From Adenophora triphylla var. japonica (Eukaryota > Streptophyta > Magnoliopsida > Asterales > Campanulaceae), in contig JAFEMH010000745.1 in assembly GCA_022495995.1 (NCBI GenBank), forward strand, positions 467,001 to 531,000: 64,000 nucleotides of DNA, read 5' to 3'. Shown here in pieces: positions 45,717 to 56,600 of this stretch. How positions within the stretch are numbered: the stretch's first letter is position 1; every line of letters starts with the position of its first letter. The position numbers and the translations under genes are program-made. The notes below the pieces were generated by a model. The model saw nothing but the letters and a program-made list of their open reading frames with translations, made no database searches and was not told where the DNA came from.

Positions 45717-47270
45717 TGGATGTGTATTTACCCATCCAAATGATGCACTTTTAGGCTTTCTTTGTGTTTGATTCCCGAGTTTTATGTATATTTGATATGG
45801 TTTGTTAGTGTTTTGATAGTTCAGGGGCTGAAGTGCAACAATGCTGAAATCTGGGACAAAAACTGACATTTGGAAGCTTTTGGACTAAATTGAAATTATT
45901 GGAAAATCCAGGGACTAAACTGGAAATATGGAATTTTTGGACGAATTTAATTTATAAAAATTCGTGGGTTAAAATGAAACATAAAGTCCCAAAGAGCGAA
46001 GCGCAAGAAGTCATTATAGTGGTCGAAAGTGCGACGAGAAAATCGCGAGACGAATGGAATACTAAATGGTACGAAAGGTTGATGGTTCTTGGCCAAGCAA
46101 TTGGGGCCACTTGGAGTTTGGCCAAGGAGAGTGGCCGAGAGAAGAAGGCCATTTGGGGCCAAGGGCCGGCGGGAGATAAGCAATGCGGGCCGAGGCAACA
46201 TTCGAGGCCAGGCGAGCTTAGGAGGAGAATTACGCACAAACTTACGCATTCGAGGCGGACGCGCTAAGCCTTGAGCGGCCGCGCCTAAGTCTGGATTATC
46301 ACGGCCAAAGTTTCTATCCACTTGCGCGGGCGCGCTAACAACTGAGCGGCGCTCAGCGTCTCAAACAACGGGTTTTCACCGTCTGAGAGGCGATTTTGTC
46401 TTTCTGGCTTGGGTTTTATAATCTTTGCCCTAGTCTTTTTATATAAATGGGGCGACCACGTTAGGTTTAAGAAGAGAATATTATCACATATCATATATCA
46501 TAATTTTTGGATTTTGGGAGTTTATTATTTTTCTTTAACAATTCAATTGTGGAGAAGAACAATTCATCAATTCCAGGTTTTTATTATTTGTAAATTATGA
46601 GTAGCTAAATTTATTAGATTTGTAGATTGATCGAACCTTTACCGGATTTCTATGCAATAATATTTTAATTCTTTCTATTTAATTCCTTCTAGTTCAATAA
46701 TAGATTTTAATTTCTTGTTCTTAGATTCGAGACGTATGTTAAGATACGAACTCATCTTTGAATAATTGGATATTTATTGAGCCATTAATTTGGGCGATTG
46801 ATACATAGATCACTATTTGTCGAATAATTTGGTTTGTCTTAGTAATAGAATCGGATCAACATTAGGTTCTTTAATTCTTGTGTTCTTAACGTATTCTTGG
46901 CATATTGTGGGCAAGTAATAGAATCTACAATATTAAGAGAGTATTTGGGATTGTAATCAGGCCGCTGCTTAGTGTCGATCCTAGCCAAAGTGAATGAACC
47001 CTAGAAGTTGAGTTGATGTTTTATAAGTGAAATTTTGCATAGAATGATGGTGAAGTGAAATCCAATCTACGAATCTCTGCTCATAATCTGCTTTCTTGTT
47101 TAGTTAGTTTTAGTTATTTATTTTATGCTTTTTAGTTTTAAATCAAATCTATAAACTTTGGTTACTAAATTCACTGCGTTTACTTTACTTGTTTACCAAC
47201 GAGTCTCTGTGGATTCGACCCTGCAATTGCATCTTTGCTTCCGGTAGTGAAATGCAGCTTGCTCGGTTTT
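45717..47270 (+). repeat. 3' LTR of the Athila-like element
   Basis: Direct repeat of 40386-41952. Differences are unevenly spread: 46400-46900 is almost identical to LTR 1, while 46010-46390 and 46905-47270 have clusters of multi-base replacements and small indels. Confidence 0.9.
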
Positions 47271-47535
47271 GAATTTGCCCTTTGAAATTATTATATTCAC
47301 TTTTTGCTTTTTAAAATTGTACTATTTTACTTTACATTGATCTTGCTATTTTACCCTTTATAAAATGGGCTACTTGCATTGCACTTGTCAATTTAACTGA
47401 AAAAATGAATGTCGTTACCCCTAATTATCTTAAACGAGCATCCAAAACAGATGAGTTACTATGGTTGTAACGAAAACTAGTTTAGGTATGAAAACCAAAC
47501 AAGCCATATAGTTGGGGTACTATATTTGTATTTTT

Positions 47536-47540
<5 letters not shown>

Positions 47541-47581
<41 letters not shown>

Positions 47582-47606
47582 CTATTAATTAAAAGTATAT
47601 ATATAT

Positions 47607-47672
<66 letters not shown>

Positions 47673-47903
47673 CATTTTACTATTTTTGACGTCCCACTTT
47701 AAAGTCACACTTTTCACAAAGGAAATTTTTTAATACTTCTTTATTCAATGGGGACCCACATTGTCATACTCACAACACTTTTCAAATTTACTATTCTCTC
47801 CACTCATTCTCTCTCCTCCCACTCACAACACCTACTTTAATAACATTATTCGCTATTTTTTCGTTCTCAACGGTAAAGGGGTAATGTTTTACGGGAAGGA
47901 GGA

Positions 47904-47980
<77 letters not shown>
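47541..47980. repeat. (AT)n microsatellites
   Basis: AT runs at about 47541-47580, 47597-47670 and 47906-47980, with a further run at 48175-48230 continuing into (ATT)n to about 48250. Between them, 47690-47900 is MITE-like (GACGTCCCAC ... GGGAAGGAGGAGTA). Confidence 0.9.
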
Positions 47981-47981
<1 letters not shown>

Positions 47982-47985
47982 CAAG

Positions 47986-48146
47986 GTTCTAAAAGCGGCT
48001 AGGCGGATGATAGGCGGCGGAGCCGAGCCTAGCGCTAGGTGGGGACTAGTCGGGATTAGTCGGGGCTGGCGAGCTTAGAGCCCAGGCGTTGGAGAGGCGC
48101 AGCGGCACAGGCGGGCGCTGGCGCCCATAGGCGAGTCTTTTAGAAC
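47986..48146. mobile_element. short GC-rich MITE
   Basis: 161 bp with terminal inverted repeats GTTCTAAAA / TTTTAGAAC. The interior is extremely GC-rich (GGCTAGGCGG, GGCGGCGGAGCCGAGCC, GGCGGGCGCTGGCGCC). It is sandwiched between AT microsatellites, so base composition changes abruptly at both ends. No coding capacity. Confidence 0.7.
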
Positions 48147-48172
48147 ATTTGTATATTACTTTTAATTAATAG

Positions 48173-48249
<77 letters not shown>

Positions 48250-48260
<11 letters not shown>

Positions 48261-48736
48261 CTTTTAATTAATAGTTATTACTTAAAGTTCATTTACAAAA
48301 TAATGACAAAAAAAGTATGTCAGTTTGGAATGGACGGAGTGAGGGAGTATACTTTAATTTGTACGTATTTGAAAACCATATGATAGGATCAGGGTGATAT
48401 TTGGAGAAATATTTTGGGTTGGCCTTCGTTCGTTTGATACTTCCAGCCAAAAAGCAAATAAAGGCCAATATCTGTGACCAGGCTTAGCTTAAATATCTTA
48501 AAAATGCTAACTACATTTTGGCCCAAAAGAAGCAAACAGAGGCTAATCTGTGACCATGCCCAGCTCAAATATTATGGAGAATGACAACTACATTTTGGCC
48601 CACAAGAATTCATATAGCGAACTTAAAAAAGATTGGTTTTACAGCAGCTAAAATGAGAAAATATTTTCTCCAAGTAGTTTTCAACCAAATACTCGCTTGA
48701 TTGATAACGCTACATAATTTGAGGTATTGAAAGATA
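48250..48736. repeat. intergenic DNA with an 80-90 bp tandem duplication
   Basis: 48445-48525 and 48526-48606 are diverged copies sharing AGCAAA.A.AGGC.AAT, CTGTGACCA, AGCT.AAAT and CTACATTTTGGCCCA. No gene was seen. Confidence 0.6.
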
Positions 48737-48913
48737 TCTATAGTATAAATTAAACCCCTCTTTGCTACCGTAGTTGTATGAATAGTGCCAAGTGGCAAAT
48801 TTTTAAATTTTCTTGCCATTTATTTTGTCTCTTTAAATTCTTGGCCAAAAAAAAAAAAAAAATTAAAAAAAAAAAAAACAAAAACGTGGCGCTTGGGACG
48901 AGCTTAGAGCTAG
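48737..48913 (+). mobile_element. short Helitron-like element 1
   Basis: Starts TCTATAGTAT after an A and ends GAGCTAG before a T, the A|T insertion pattern and TC...CTRR ends of Helitrons. It shares the start and the AGTGCCAAGTGGCAAAT-type interior with element 2 at 50282-50420. The terminal hairpin is weak here. Non-coding. Confidence 0.6.
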
Positions 48914-48994
48914 TATTTAATAAAAAACAAAAATAGAACCTAAACACAACAACATTGTTGGCTAAGCCGGGTTTGATCCGCATTCAAAGCCTTA

Positions 48995-49500
48995 ATATAT
49001 TAATCATTGGTGTTCAAAGTGAGAGTGAGACGGATAAGATATGACATATAATGAATAATGAATATATTAATCATTGGTGTTTTCATTCAAAGTGAGACTG
49101 AGACGAATAAGATATGACATACTCCCTCCGTCCCAGCGAAAGAGCCATCAAATTAGCCGGGCACGCAAAATAAGAAATGTGATGTAGGAAAGAGAAAAAG
49201 TTTAAATGTTGTGAGTATGAAAAATTAAATAGGAGAGAGAATGAGTGGGAGGTGATGTAAGAAAGAGAATGTTGTGAGTGTAAAAGTAAAGTAGGAGAGA
49301 GAATGAGTGGAGAGAATAGTGATTTAAGGTTTCCTTTTTGGGAAAGTGGCTTTTTAAATGAGACGCCCAAAAAGGAAATAAATGGCTCTTTCTCTGGGAC
49401 GGAGGGAGTATAATGAATATATTAATCATTGGTGTTTTCATTCAAAGTGAGACTGAGACAGATAAAATATGACATATAATGAATAATGAATATAGGGTGA
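48995..49500. repeat. about 75-bp tandem repeat interrupted by a MITE
   Basis: Three copies of ATATTAATCATTGGTGTT ... CAAAGTGAGACTGAGAC ... GATATGACATATAATGAATA. The Stowaway element at 49122-49408 inserted into one of them. Confidence 0.8.
49122..49408. mobile_element. Stowaway-type MITE
   Basis: Terminal inverted repeats CTCCCTCCGTCCCAG / CTGGGACGGAGGGAG, with a TA duplication on both sides (49120-49121, 49409-49410). Inner arms AGCGAAAGAGCCATC and AATGGCTCTTTCTCT continue the inverted repeat. 287 bp, no coding capacity. Confidence 0.95.
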
Positions 49501-50281
49501 AAATAACTAATCATGGAAGAAATATTTTAGCTGAGCAAAAATAAGTAAAATGCCTTGAAAGTAGGGTTACAAATGTATCTTATGAACGTTGAATAAGATG
49601 GATAATTATAGTCCAGTCTTGGTGCAGATGTTAGCATGAAATCTGTTAAAATGCGTTGGAATGAAACGTGGTGATTTCTCGTAGGTCCGTCAATCTGATA
49701 AGACAAAGTAGTGGGATGAGAATGTCTTTCCCAACTTATAGCATATATCAAATCAAATCTGCGTGAAAACTTGCATGTCAATTCAACATTTAATTTTAAT
49801 GTGATGAGACATATCTGATATAAAAAAAGAACGGATATAGAGTTTGCGCATCGGAGCACGAGGGCTTGTTAGGTTTTGTGGTGTCTTTCAGACGCATACC
49901 CGAGATAACAAGCTCGTTGTCTAATTGATGGTGGATCGATTCATCTGACTGATTTGAAACAAGCGACTCTCTCTAATCCTCTCTCTAATTCTGATTTGCA
50001 TGATTCAGGTTTATCTTATAATTTCAATTTCGAAAAGATAAAGTATAATTCTATTTTTATAAGATAATCTTAGCTATAAATTGTATTTTTATAAATTGTA
50101 TATTAATTCAAGTATTTTTATAAAATCTAAAGTATTATTACTGATAGGAATATTTTTTTTCATGTATAGCGGACCTTAATCTTTGTTCTTAAACATTAGA
50201 AATTAAAGAAAAGGGATGCCTTACCAAAAAAAATTACAAAATGCGACAATTTATATAATAGTATAAATCATATCTCCATTA
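49500..50281. other. intergenic DNA upstream of ANGUSTIFOLIA, no gene
   Basis: AT-rich, with TTTTTATAAATTGTATATT-like short repeats near 50075-50120. No coding or RNA gene was seen. Confidence 0.5.
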
Positions 50282-50420
50282 TCTATAGTATTATGAACAG
50301 TTTCAAGTGCCAAATTTCTCATTTTGCCCTCACTAAATTATCCCTTTCCCATTTTGCCCTTTAAAAAATTATTATTTTTTTAAAAAATTAAACGTGTCCT
50401 CGAACACGGACTTTTACTAG
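50282..50420 (+). mobile_element. short Helitron-like element 2
   Basis: Starts TCTATAGTAT after an A. It ends with a hairpin (CGTGT / ACACG, 50393-50408), 12 bases and CTAG, before a T. These are textbook non-autonomous Helitron ends. Non-coding, 139 bp. Its right end lies 6 bp before the TATA-type sequence of the ANGUSTIFOLIA gene. Confidence 0.7.
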
Positions 50421-50426
50421 TTATTC

Positions 50427-50436
50427 TATAAATAAA
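50427..50436 (+). promoter_or_regulatory. candidate TATA box of the ANGUSTIFOLIA gene
   Basis: TATAAATAAA lies 262 bp before the start codon. A GA-rich leader, with repeated GAGAGGA from about 50637 to 50682, lies between. GA-rich leaders are binding sites for plant BPC-type factors in other genes. Assigned by motif and position only. Confidence 0.4.
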
Positions 50437-50697
50437 TGAGCATTTGGGGGCATATGTTTCAATTTTCAAACTTGAAGAATATAAAGTCAAAATGAGTTTT
50501 GAGGACATGAAAGGAATATACCGAATTCACAATGCCAAAATGCGAAAACAATAAAAACAAGGAGGTTGTAGTTCTACTGCCCACCGGAAAACACACAGAC
50601 TCATCAACTACACTGAGAAAAATGTTTTCACTGTAAGAGAAAGAGAGAGGAGAGAGGAGAGAGGAGAGAGGAGAGAGAAACCAGATCTCCTGCAACA

Positions 50698-53600
50698 ATG
50701 TCACACCGTAACAACACTGCACCTCCACCTCTTCCACTGGTTGTAACCCTCAACTGCATCGAGGATACGAATCTCGAACAAGAATGTTTGGCCGGCGTGG
50801 CCTCCGTCGAACACGTCCCTCTCAGCCGTCTCGCCGAGGCTCGGATCGACTCCGCCGCCGCCGTTTTACTCCACTCCCTCGCTTTCCTCCCACGCGCCGC
50901 TCAACGTCGTCTCCGTCCCTGGCAGCTCGTTCTCTGTCTCGGCTCCTCCGACCGGTCCGTCGACTCGGCGCTCGCTGCTGATCTCGGTCTCCGACGCCTC
51001 GTTCATGTCGATGTTTCGCGTGCAGAGGAGGTTGCTGATACCGTTATGGCGTTGTTCCTTGGGCTTCTAAGGCGTACGCATCTACTGTCGAGACATACTT
51101 TGTCGGCTTCTGGCTGGCTTGGATCGGTCCAGCCGCTTTGCCGCGGAATGCGACGGTGTCGGGGATTGGTTTTGGGGATCATTGGCCGATCTGCTTCTGC
51201 GAAGTCTTTGGCTACTCGGAGCTTGGCATTTAAGATGAGTGTGCTCTATTTTGATACTCACGAGGTAAAGTTTCCTCTTCAATTTGTACAAATTTTGCTT
51301 CAAATCTAATCTGTCAGTGTCTCGAACTTGCACTCGATTGATTTAGTTAAGTTGTACATTTGGAATTGGAATGTTGGAATTGATAATTTGTAGCTGATCC
51401 TGTAATTTCTAGTTATGTTGTTGGAGCAGTATTATTTGAGAGCTTATTGGAAGTTATAGGAGGATTTGTGACCTTTTTTCTGAGTTAATAATAGATTGTA
51501 GATTGGTCTCCGAACAGTTAAGGTTTTCCCATGTAAAAGCAGAGTTGTTAGGGTTAGCATTAGCTAATTGGGACCTAGGTAATCTTTATACTGTGAATTG
51601 TGAACTTAGGACTCATCTTTTATGAAGGTATCCAGTATGCATGGAATGTGTGATCATGCAAGCCCTTTTTATTGAATTTCATTATTAATAATGAAAAGCT
51701 CATTCCATGTGGAATTCAATTCCCATTCAAGAAAAATGTAGAGTGACTTCCATTTTTTGAAGAATGAATTTTTCTTCATTGGTAGCTTAAAAAGCTTATG
51801 AAGAAAGGTAGACTGCCCTTTTCCATCTCCTTTCTACTTACATTTCCATTCTAATATCAAGGTTATTTCCATTCAAGTCCCCGTACCAAACAAACCCTTA
51901 TTAATCTGTAATATCATGGTAATACAGCTTGGCAACACTAATCCGATATTCTTATATGGAGGAATGGAATATTCTAAGGATATTTAGAAAATAAAAATAG
52001 TTGTTGTTGGAACTAATATGGAGTTTCGTGAATTTGTGAACATTTTCTCAAAAGCCGATGAGCAACTTAGAAATAATGATCAACAAACTTTTCCCAGCTT
52101 TGGTGTATATGCAGGATGAGGTTTCTATCATATTGAGAAAGAAATTCCATATGTGTACAATTTTTATTTGTAATAAGTGAAATTTTTTGTAATGGGGCTG
52201 ATGGCGTTTAAAGTTTATTAAAAGAAGGTACGGCTACCTTGTTCATTGAGGAATTTTGAAGAAATATCTCAGAAAATAGTATCAGGACTTCAGGATTAAG
52301 TCAATGATTGTCAAAATAGTATCAAGACTTCAGGATTAAGTCAATGATTGTCAAAATATGCATTTATGTGAATCTGTGAACATTTTCTCAAATGCTGATG
52401 AGCAGCTAAGAAATAATGGAAGCCAAATGGGATCTGCTTATGATGTAATTTTGGTACTACAATCTGGTTTCCTGATCGTCCTTGCAATGGGGAATTGGGA
52501 AGGGAAAGGAGCTAACTATGTAATCATGTCTATCTTGTTCATTTTCTCACACTCCCTACGTCCCAAACTAAATGTTGCATTTTCCGTTTGGGTTCATCCC
52601 AAAAAAGACATTAACATTTCTAATAAAGTAAAAGCTGTAGTACATTTTTACAATGGTAGAAACAAGGTGCAATTGTCAGGGGAAGGCTCTAGCAAATGGT
52701 TCCCTCTTCTAACCCCCGCTTGGCGGGGAGCGCTTGGCGCACCGGGGTTTGCCCTTTTTGCAATTATGTAAAGCACCATCCTTAAAATGTTTGACAAGTC
52801 AAAGAAGACATTTATTCAATGACAGAGGGAGTATTATTTTGTGGTTCATCAAGCAATTATGAAAGAAAATTGCTATTTGAATTGCCTTATAACTAAAGAT
52901 GATGCAACTGCCTAGGGGTATACACTGTGATCTGCCAGTTTATTACATACAATACACTGCTGCATAATATTCTTGATTGAAGCACCCTGTGCTTCATTGC
53001 TACATTTATTATGTTACAGCATTACAATACTAGATCACGGACCCAATGTAGCTACAATGCTAACATGATGGGGCTATATTGTGAATCTTTTGTATGGTTT
53101 AAGATGGAAGGGCATTCCATATGAAGGATTAATTAAGGATGATTTATGGATGGCCCAGGAATTAAGAGATAGTTTCCAATTCTTAACCAGGTTATGTATC
53201 TTGTTTAGCTTTTTCCTGTTTCACTATACCACAACTAAACTAACTAAGAATAAACCATGAAATTTTATAGCAATCCTATTAATGGTCCCCTTTTCTAGTG
53301 AATGTAACCAATTGAGATGCCCGAACAAGGAAAGAGCTGAGTGAAGTATGAAAACTGTACTACTTGTCTGATAAAGAGGGATACTCATAACTGAGAATGA
53401 CGATTGACAAACTTTTCCCAGCTTTAGTGTGTAAGCAGTATGAGGTTTCTAGCATACTGAGAAAGAGGAGTTCCATATGTGTATAATTTTTATTTTTAAG
53501 AAGTGAAAAAAAAAAAGTAATGGAGCTTATGGTGATCAACATTTTCAAAAGAAGGTATGGACCTTGTCCATAGAGGATTTTTTGAAGAAATATCTCAGAA

Positions 53601-56600
53601 AATAGTATCAGGACTTCAGGAGTAGTCAATGATTGACAAAATTTTGTGTTGAATTTTCATGCATTGTTAATGCTTCCATGAATGATGCCCTATTTGGAGA
53701 ACAGGCTTGGTCTCTATACGGAGTTTAAAAAGCCATGACTATTACTCTCTCTGTCCCTAAATGAATGTCCATCTTTGGAGAAATTGCTAAGCCCTCCCTC
53801 ATCAAACATCATGTTAAAATTCACATTTACAATCATGGTGTCACTTAGTGAAATCATTAAGGGTGATTTTTTTGATAGGTACTTATACTACTAAAAGTGC
53901 TTAAAATTTAACTCTCAAATGTCTATCAAAATAAAAAACAGACATTCATTTTAGAACGGAGGGAGTATACTTCATGCATTTGTTTCTTATAAGCACTTAT
54001 TTTTGTATACACAGGGAAAAGGAAAAAGAATAAGCAGATCCTCAATCACATTCCCTCCTGCAGCCAGAAGGATGGACACTCTTAACGACTTACTAGCTGC
54101 CAGCGACCTTATCTCTCTCCATTGTGCCCTGACAAATGATACAGTTCAGATTATTAATGCTGATTGCTTGCAGCATGTAAAACCAGGTTTAACATATGCT
54201 TGTAATTTGATTTTAGAGATTATTCTTGTGATAAGGATTTAGGCTTTCTTCATGAGCTAAGGAGACAGAGTGGTTCTTTCGTGCAGGGGCATTTCTTGTA
54301 AATACTGGTAGCAGCCAGCTATTAGATGACTGTGCTGTAAAGCAGCTCTTGATTGACGGCACCCTTGCGGGATGTGCTCTTGATGGTGCTGAAGGGCCGC
54401 AATGGATGGAAGCATGGGTATGATGAATAATTATTTTTTCTCTCTTTCTTTCTTTTTTCCTTTTTTCCTTTTTTTTTCATGAACAATGAATGAAAATGCA
54501 TGTCGACCTGCTATTTTCTTGTAGGCTGATCTTCAAGATCATTGGCTGCGCTGGTTTCTAGGCAGCTGCAGATTTGCAGCTGATACTAAAAATATTCTAA
54601 TACCAAAAGGACTCTTTTGACGTGTTTCATTTATACTCGGGTAAAATGGGCTGTAACCCAAGACAAGATGCAAACCCATCAACATTCAATAGCAGACCAT
54701 GCCCCCTGCCCAGCAACTGATCCTCCTCTTTCCCCAATACATAATAAATAAATAAACTAATAATATTAAATAAAATAAAATAATCTACACTTTCCTAATT
54801 TCTGATTAAACAGATTTAATTGATTGTTGTTCAGGAGTGGAGACCTAATTATGTTAGCTTTCTTAGGTAATTGGTCTGGAATAAATTGAGTTGAAGAAGA
54901 AAGGAGTTAGCTTAGTTACCGTGCAGATCTTGCTGGAAAGCGCTTGGATGAATTCCACAGCTAAGAGTGATTTTTTTTGTTGCGAGGTTTCTTTAAAAAA
55001 CTTCATTTCAAAGTTTTCCTATTGGTTAGAATCATTCAAGAAAAGAAAGATTAGCTTCCAGTTCATTTACATGACCAAGTGACGTTAAACGTAATATTCT
55101 AGAATATAAGTAAATTTATGTGGAATGGGGAAATTCAATGATATGCCTTTATTATAGAAGGTCAAGCTAGTACAATTTTGGATGTACGAGGTTCTCATTC
55201 TAAAGCAGAGTAGCTTGTAGAGTAAAAACAGATAAACAGATTTATTATGGAGTTGCATCATTATTTATTTCTCTGGCCATGACTCATCTATTCTTGCCAG
55301 CTGCACAAAATTTTGTGGGACATTAGCTGCAAACTTTTATGGGTTTAAGTTGGTAAAGATGCTATACATTTATCTATTAGTTTTGCCTAGATAATGCACA
55401 GGAATCTAGAATAATCAGCATCTTACTGATTTTTCATGCAAACGGCTTCATTTCAGCTAAGGGAGATGCCCAATGTTTTGATACTACCCCGCAGTGCAGA
55501 CTATAGTGAAGAAGTTTGGATGGAGATAAGGGAGAAGGCTGTCTCTATATTGCAGACATTTTTCTTGGACGACGTAATTCCTACAAGTGCCATCTCGGAC
55601 AAAGAAGAAGAGGAAAGTGAAACAGGTTATGAGAATGATCAAGGCGATAAGCAAGATGATGATAGTCCCTTAATGGGTTCTGTCAGTGACCGTTTGACAG
55701 ATGATATTCATGTATCGCCAGAGAGCTCTCACAAAAAGGATATCAACCAATCAAAAGTTTCTCCTAGTCAGCCTCAAGGATCAGTTTTGTCTCAAAATAC
55801 CTCTACTAGATCTGAAGTAAAGCGCAGCAGATCAGGTAAGAAGGCTAAAAAGAGACATGGTCGCCAGAAATCCATTCACAAATCAGGCGACCCGTCTACA
55901 TTAGAAAAAGAAAGTACCTCACACCGAGAAGATGATACTGCAATGAGTGGCACGGACCAAGTCTTAAGTTCCAGTTCTCGTTTTGCTTCCCCTGATGATT
56001 CCAGAAGTAGAAAAACACCAATTGAGTCAATACAAGAATCTTCCTCTGAGCAGCTTAAATCAAGGATAAGCATTAGTAGAAAGTCTGGGGAGCTGATAAA
56101 GGATGGTTGTGTTATTGCTTTGCATGCAAGAGATTGTCCTGCACTTCATGTCTCCAGGCAGAGAGGCCAAGGTGGTGGTTGGTTCCTAGACACAATGTTA
56201 AATGTAACAAAAAGAGACCCGGCAGCACAGTTTCTAGTCGTTTTCAGAGACAAGGTTCGCAGACTTGATTGCTAGTGGTCTACTCCCCCTTACAATTATA
56301 TTATAATTATTATTATTATTTATTTTTGCTTGATTAGTAATACAATTTCTGCAGGACACAATTGGTTTAAGATCTTTTACTGCTGGTGGGAAGTTATTGC
56401 AAGTATGTTATCAATGCTGAATTTCTTGTTTGTTATTCCGATATCTTCTTCATTTTTATGGGAGATATGAAATTGTCATTTTTTTTGTTTTGCTTCTCTC
56501 TCTCTCTCTCTCTCTCTCATTCTGTGTGTGTGTATCCTGATTCCTGATAAACTGTCACAATAGAAAGGGTAAGGAGTAAAGTTGTCATTTGTACCATATC

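Larger units (their letters stand above)
40386..47270 (+). mobile_element. Athila-like LTR element lacking RT and integrase (TR-GAG type)
   Basis: LTRs of about 1.55-1.6 kb (40386-41980 and 45717-47270) flank a 3.7-kb interior. The primer site TGGCGCCGTTGCCGGGG (41987-42003) matches the 3' end of tRNA-Asp, as in Athila elements. The interior encodes gag and an aspartic protease, then passes directly to the ATGCGCTGCTTGGGAGGCAA motif (about 44453) that normally follows pol in this lineage. RT, RNase H and integrase are absent. This is a non-autonomous gag-protease derivative. A target duplication was not found; LTR 2 lacks the last bases of LTR 1. Confidence 0.9.
51265..54014 (+). other. AN intron 1 with MITEs and an internal duplication
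   Basis: 2.75 kb, GTAAAG...ACACAG. It contains a diverged duplicate of about 250-270 bp (52078-52350 and 53400-53640), a Stowaway-like element at 52552-52831 and a Stowaway element at 53745-53965. No other gene was seen. Confidence 0.85.

Noticed and set aside
47761..48078. ORF with an IYIYIY core
   Set aside because: Runs through an AT microsatellite between MITE-like sequences; no protein features.
49527..49859. 110-codon minus-strand ORF
   Set aside because: No motif, unusual composition and no splice context; consistent with chance in intergenic DNA.
54891..55082. ORF in AN intron 3
   Set aside because: Lies within a GT-AG intron and has no recognisable protein features.
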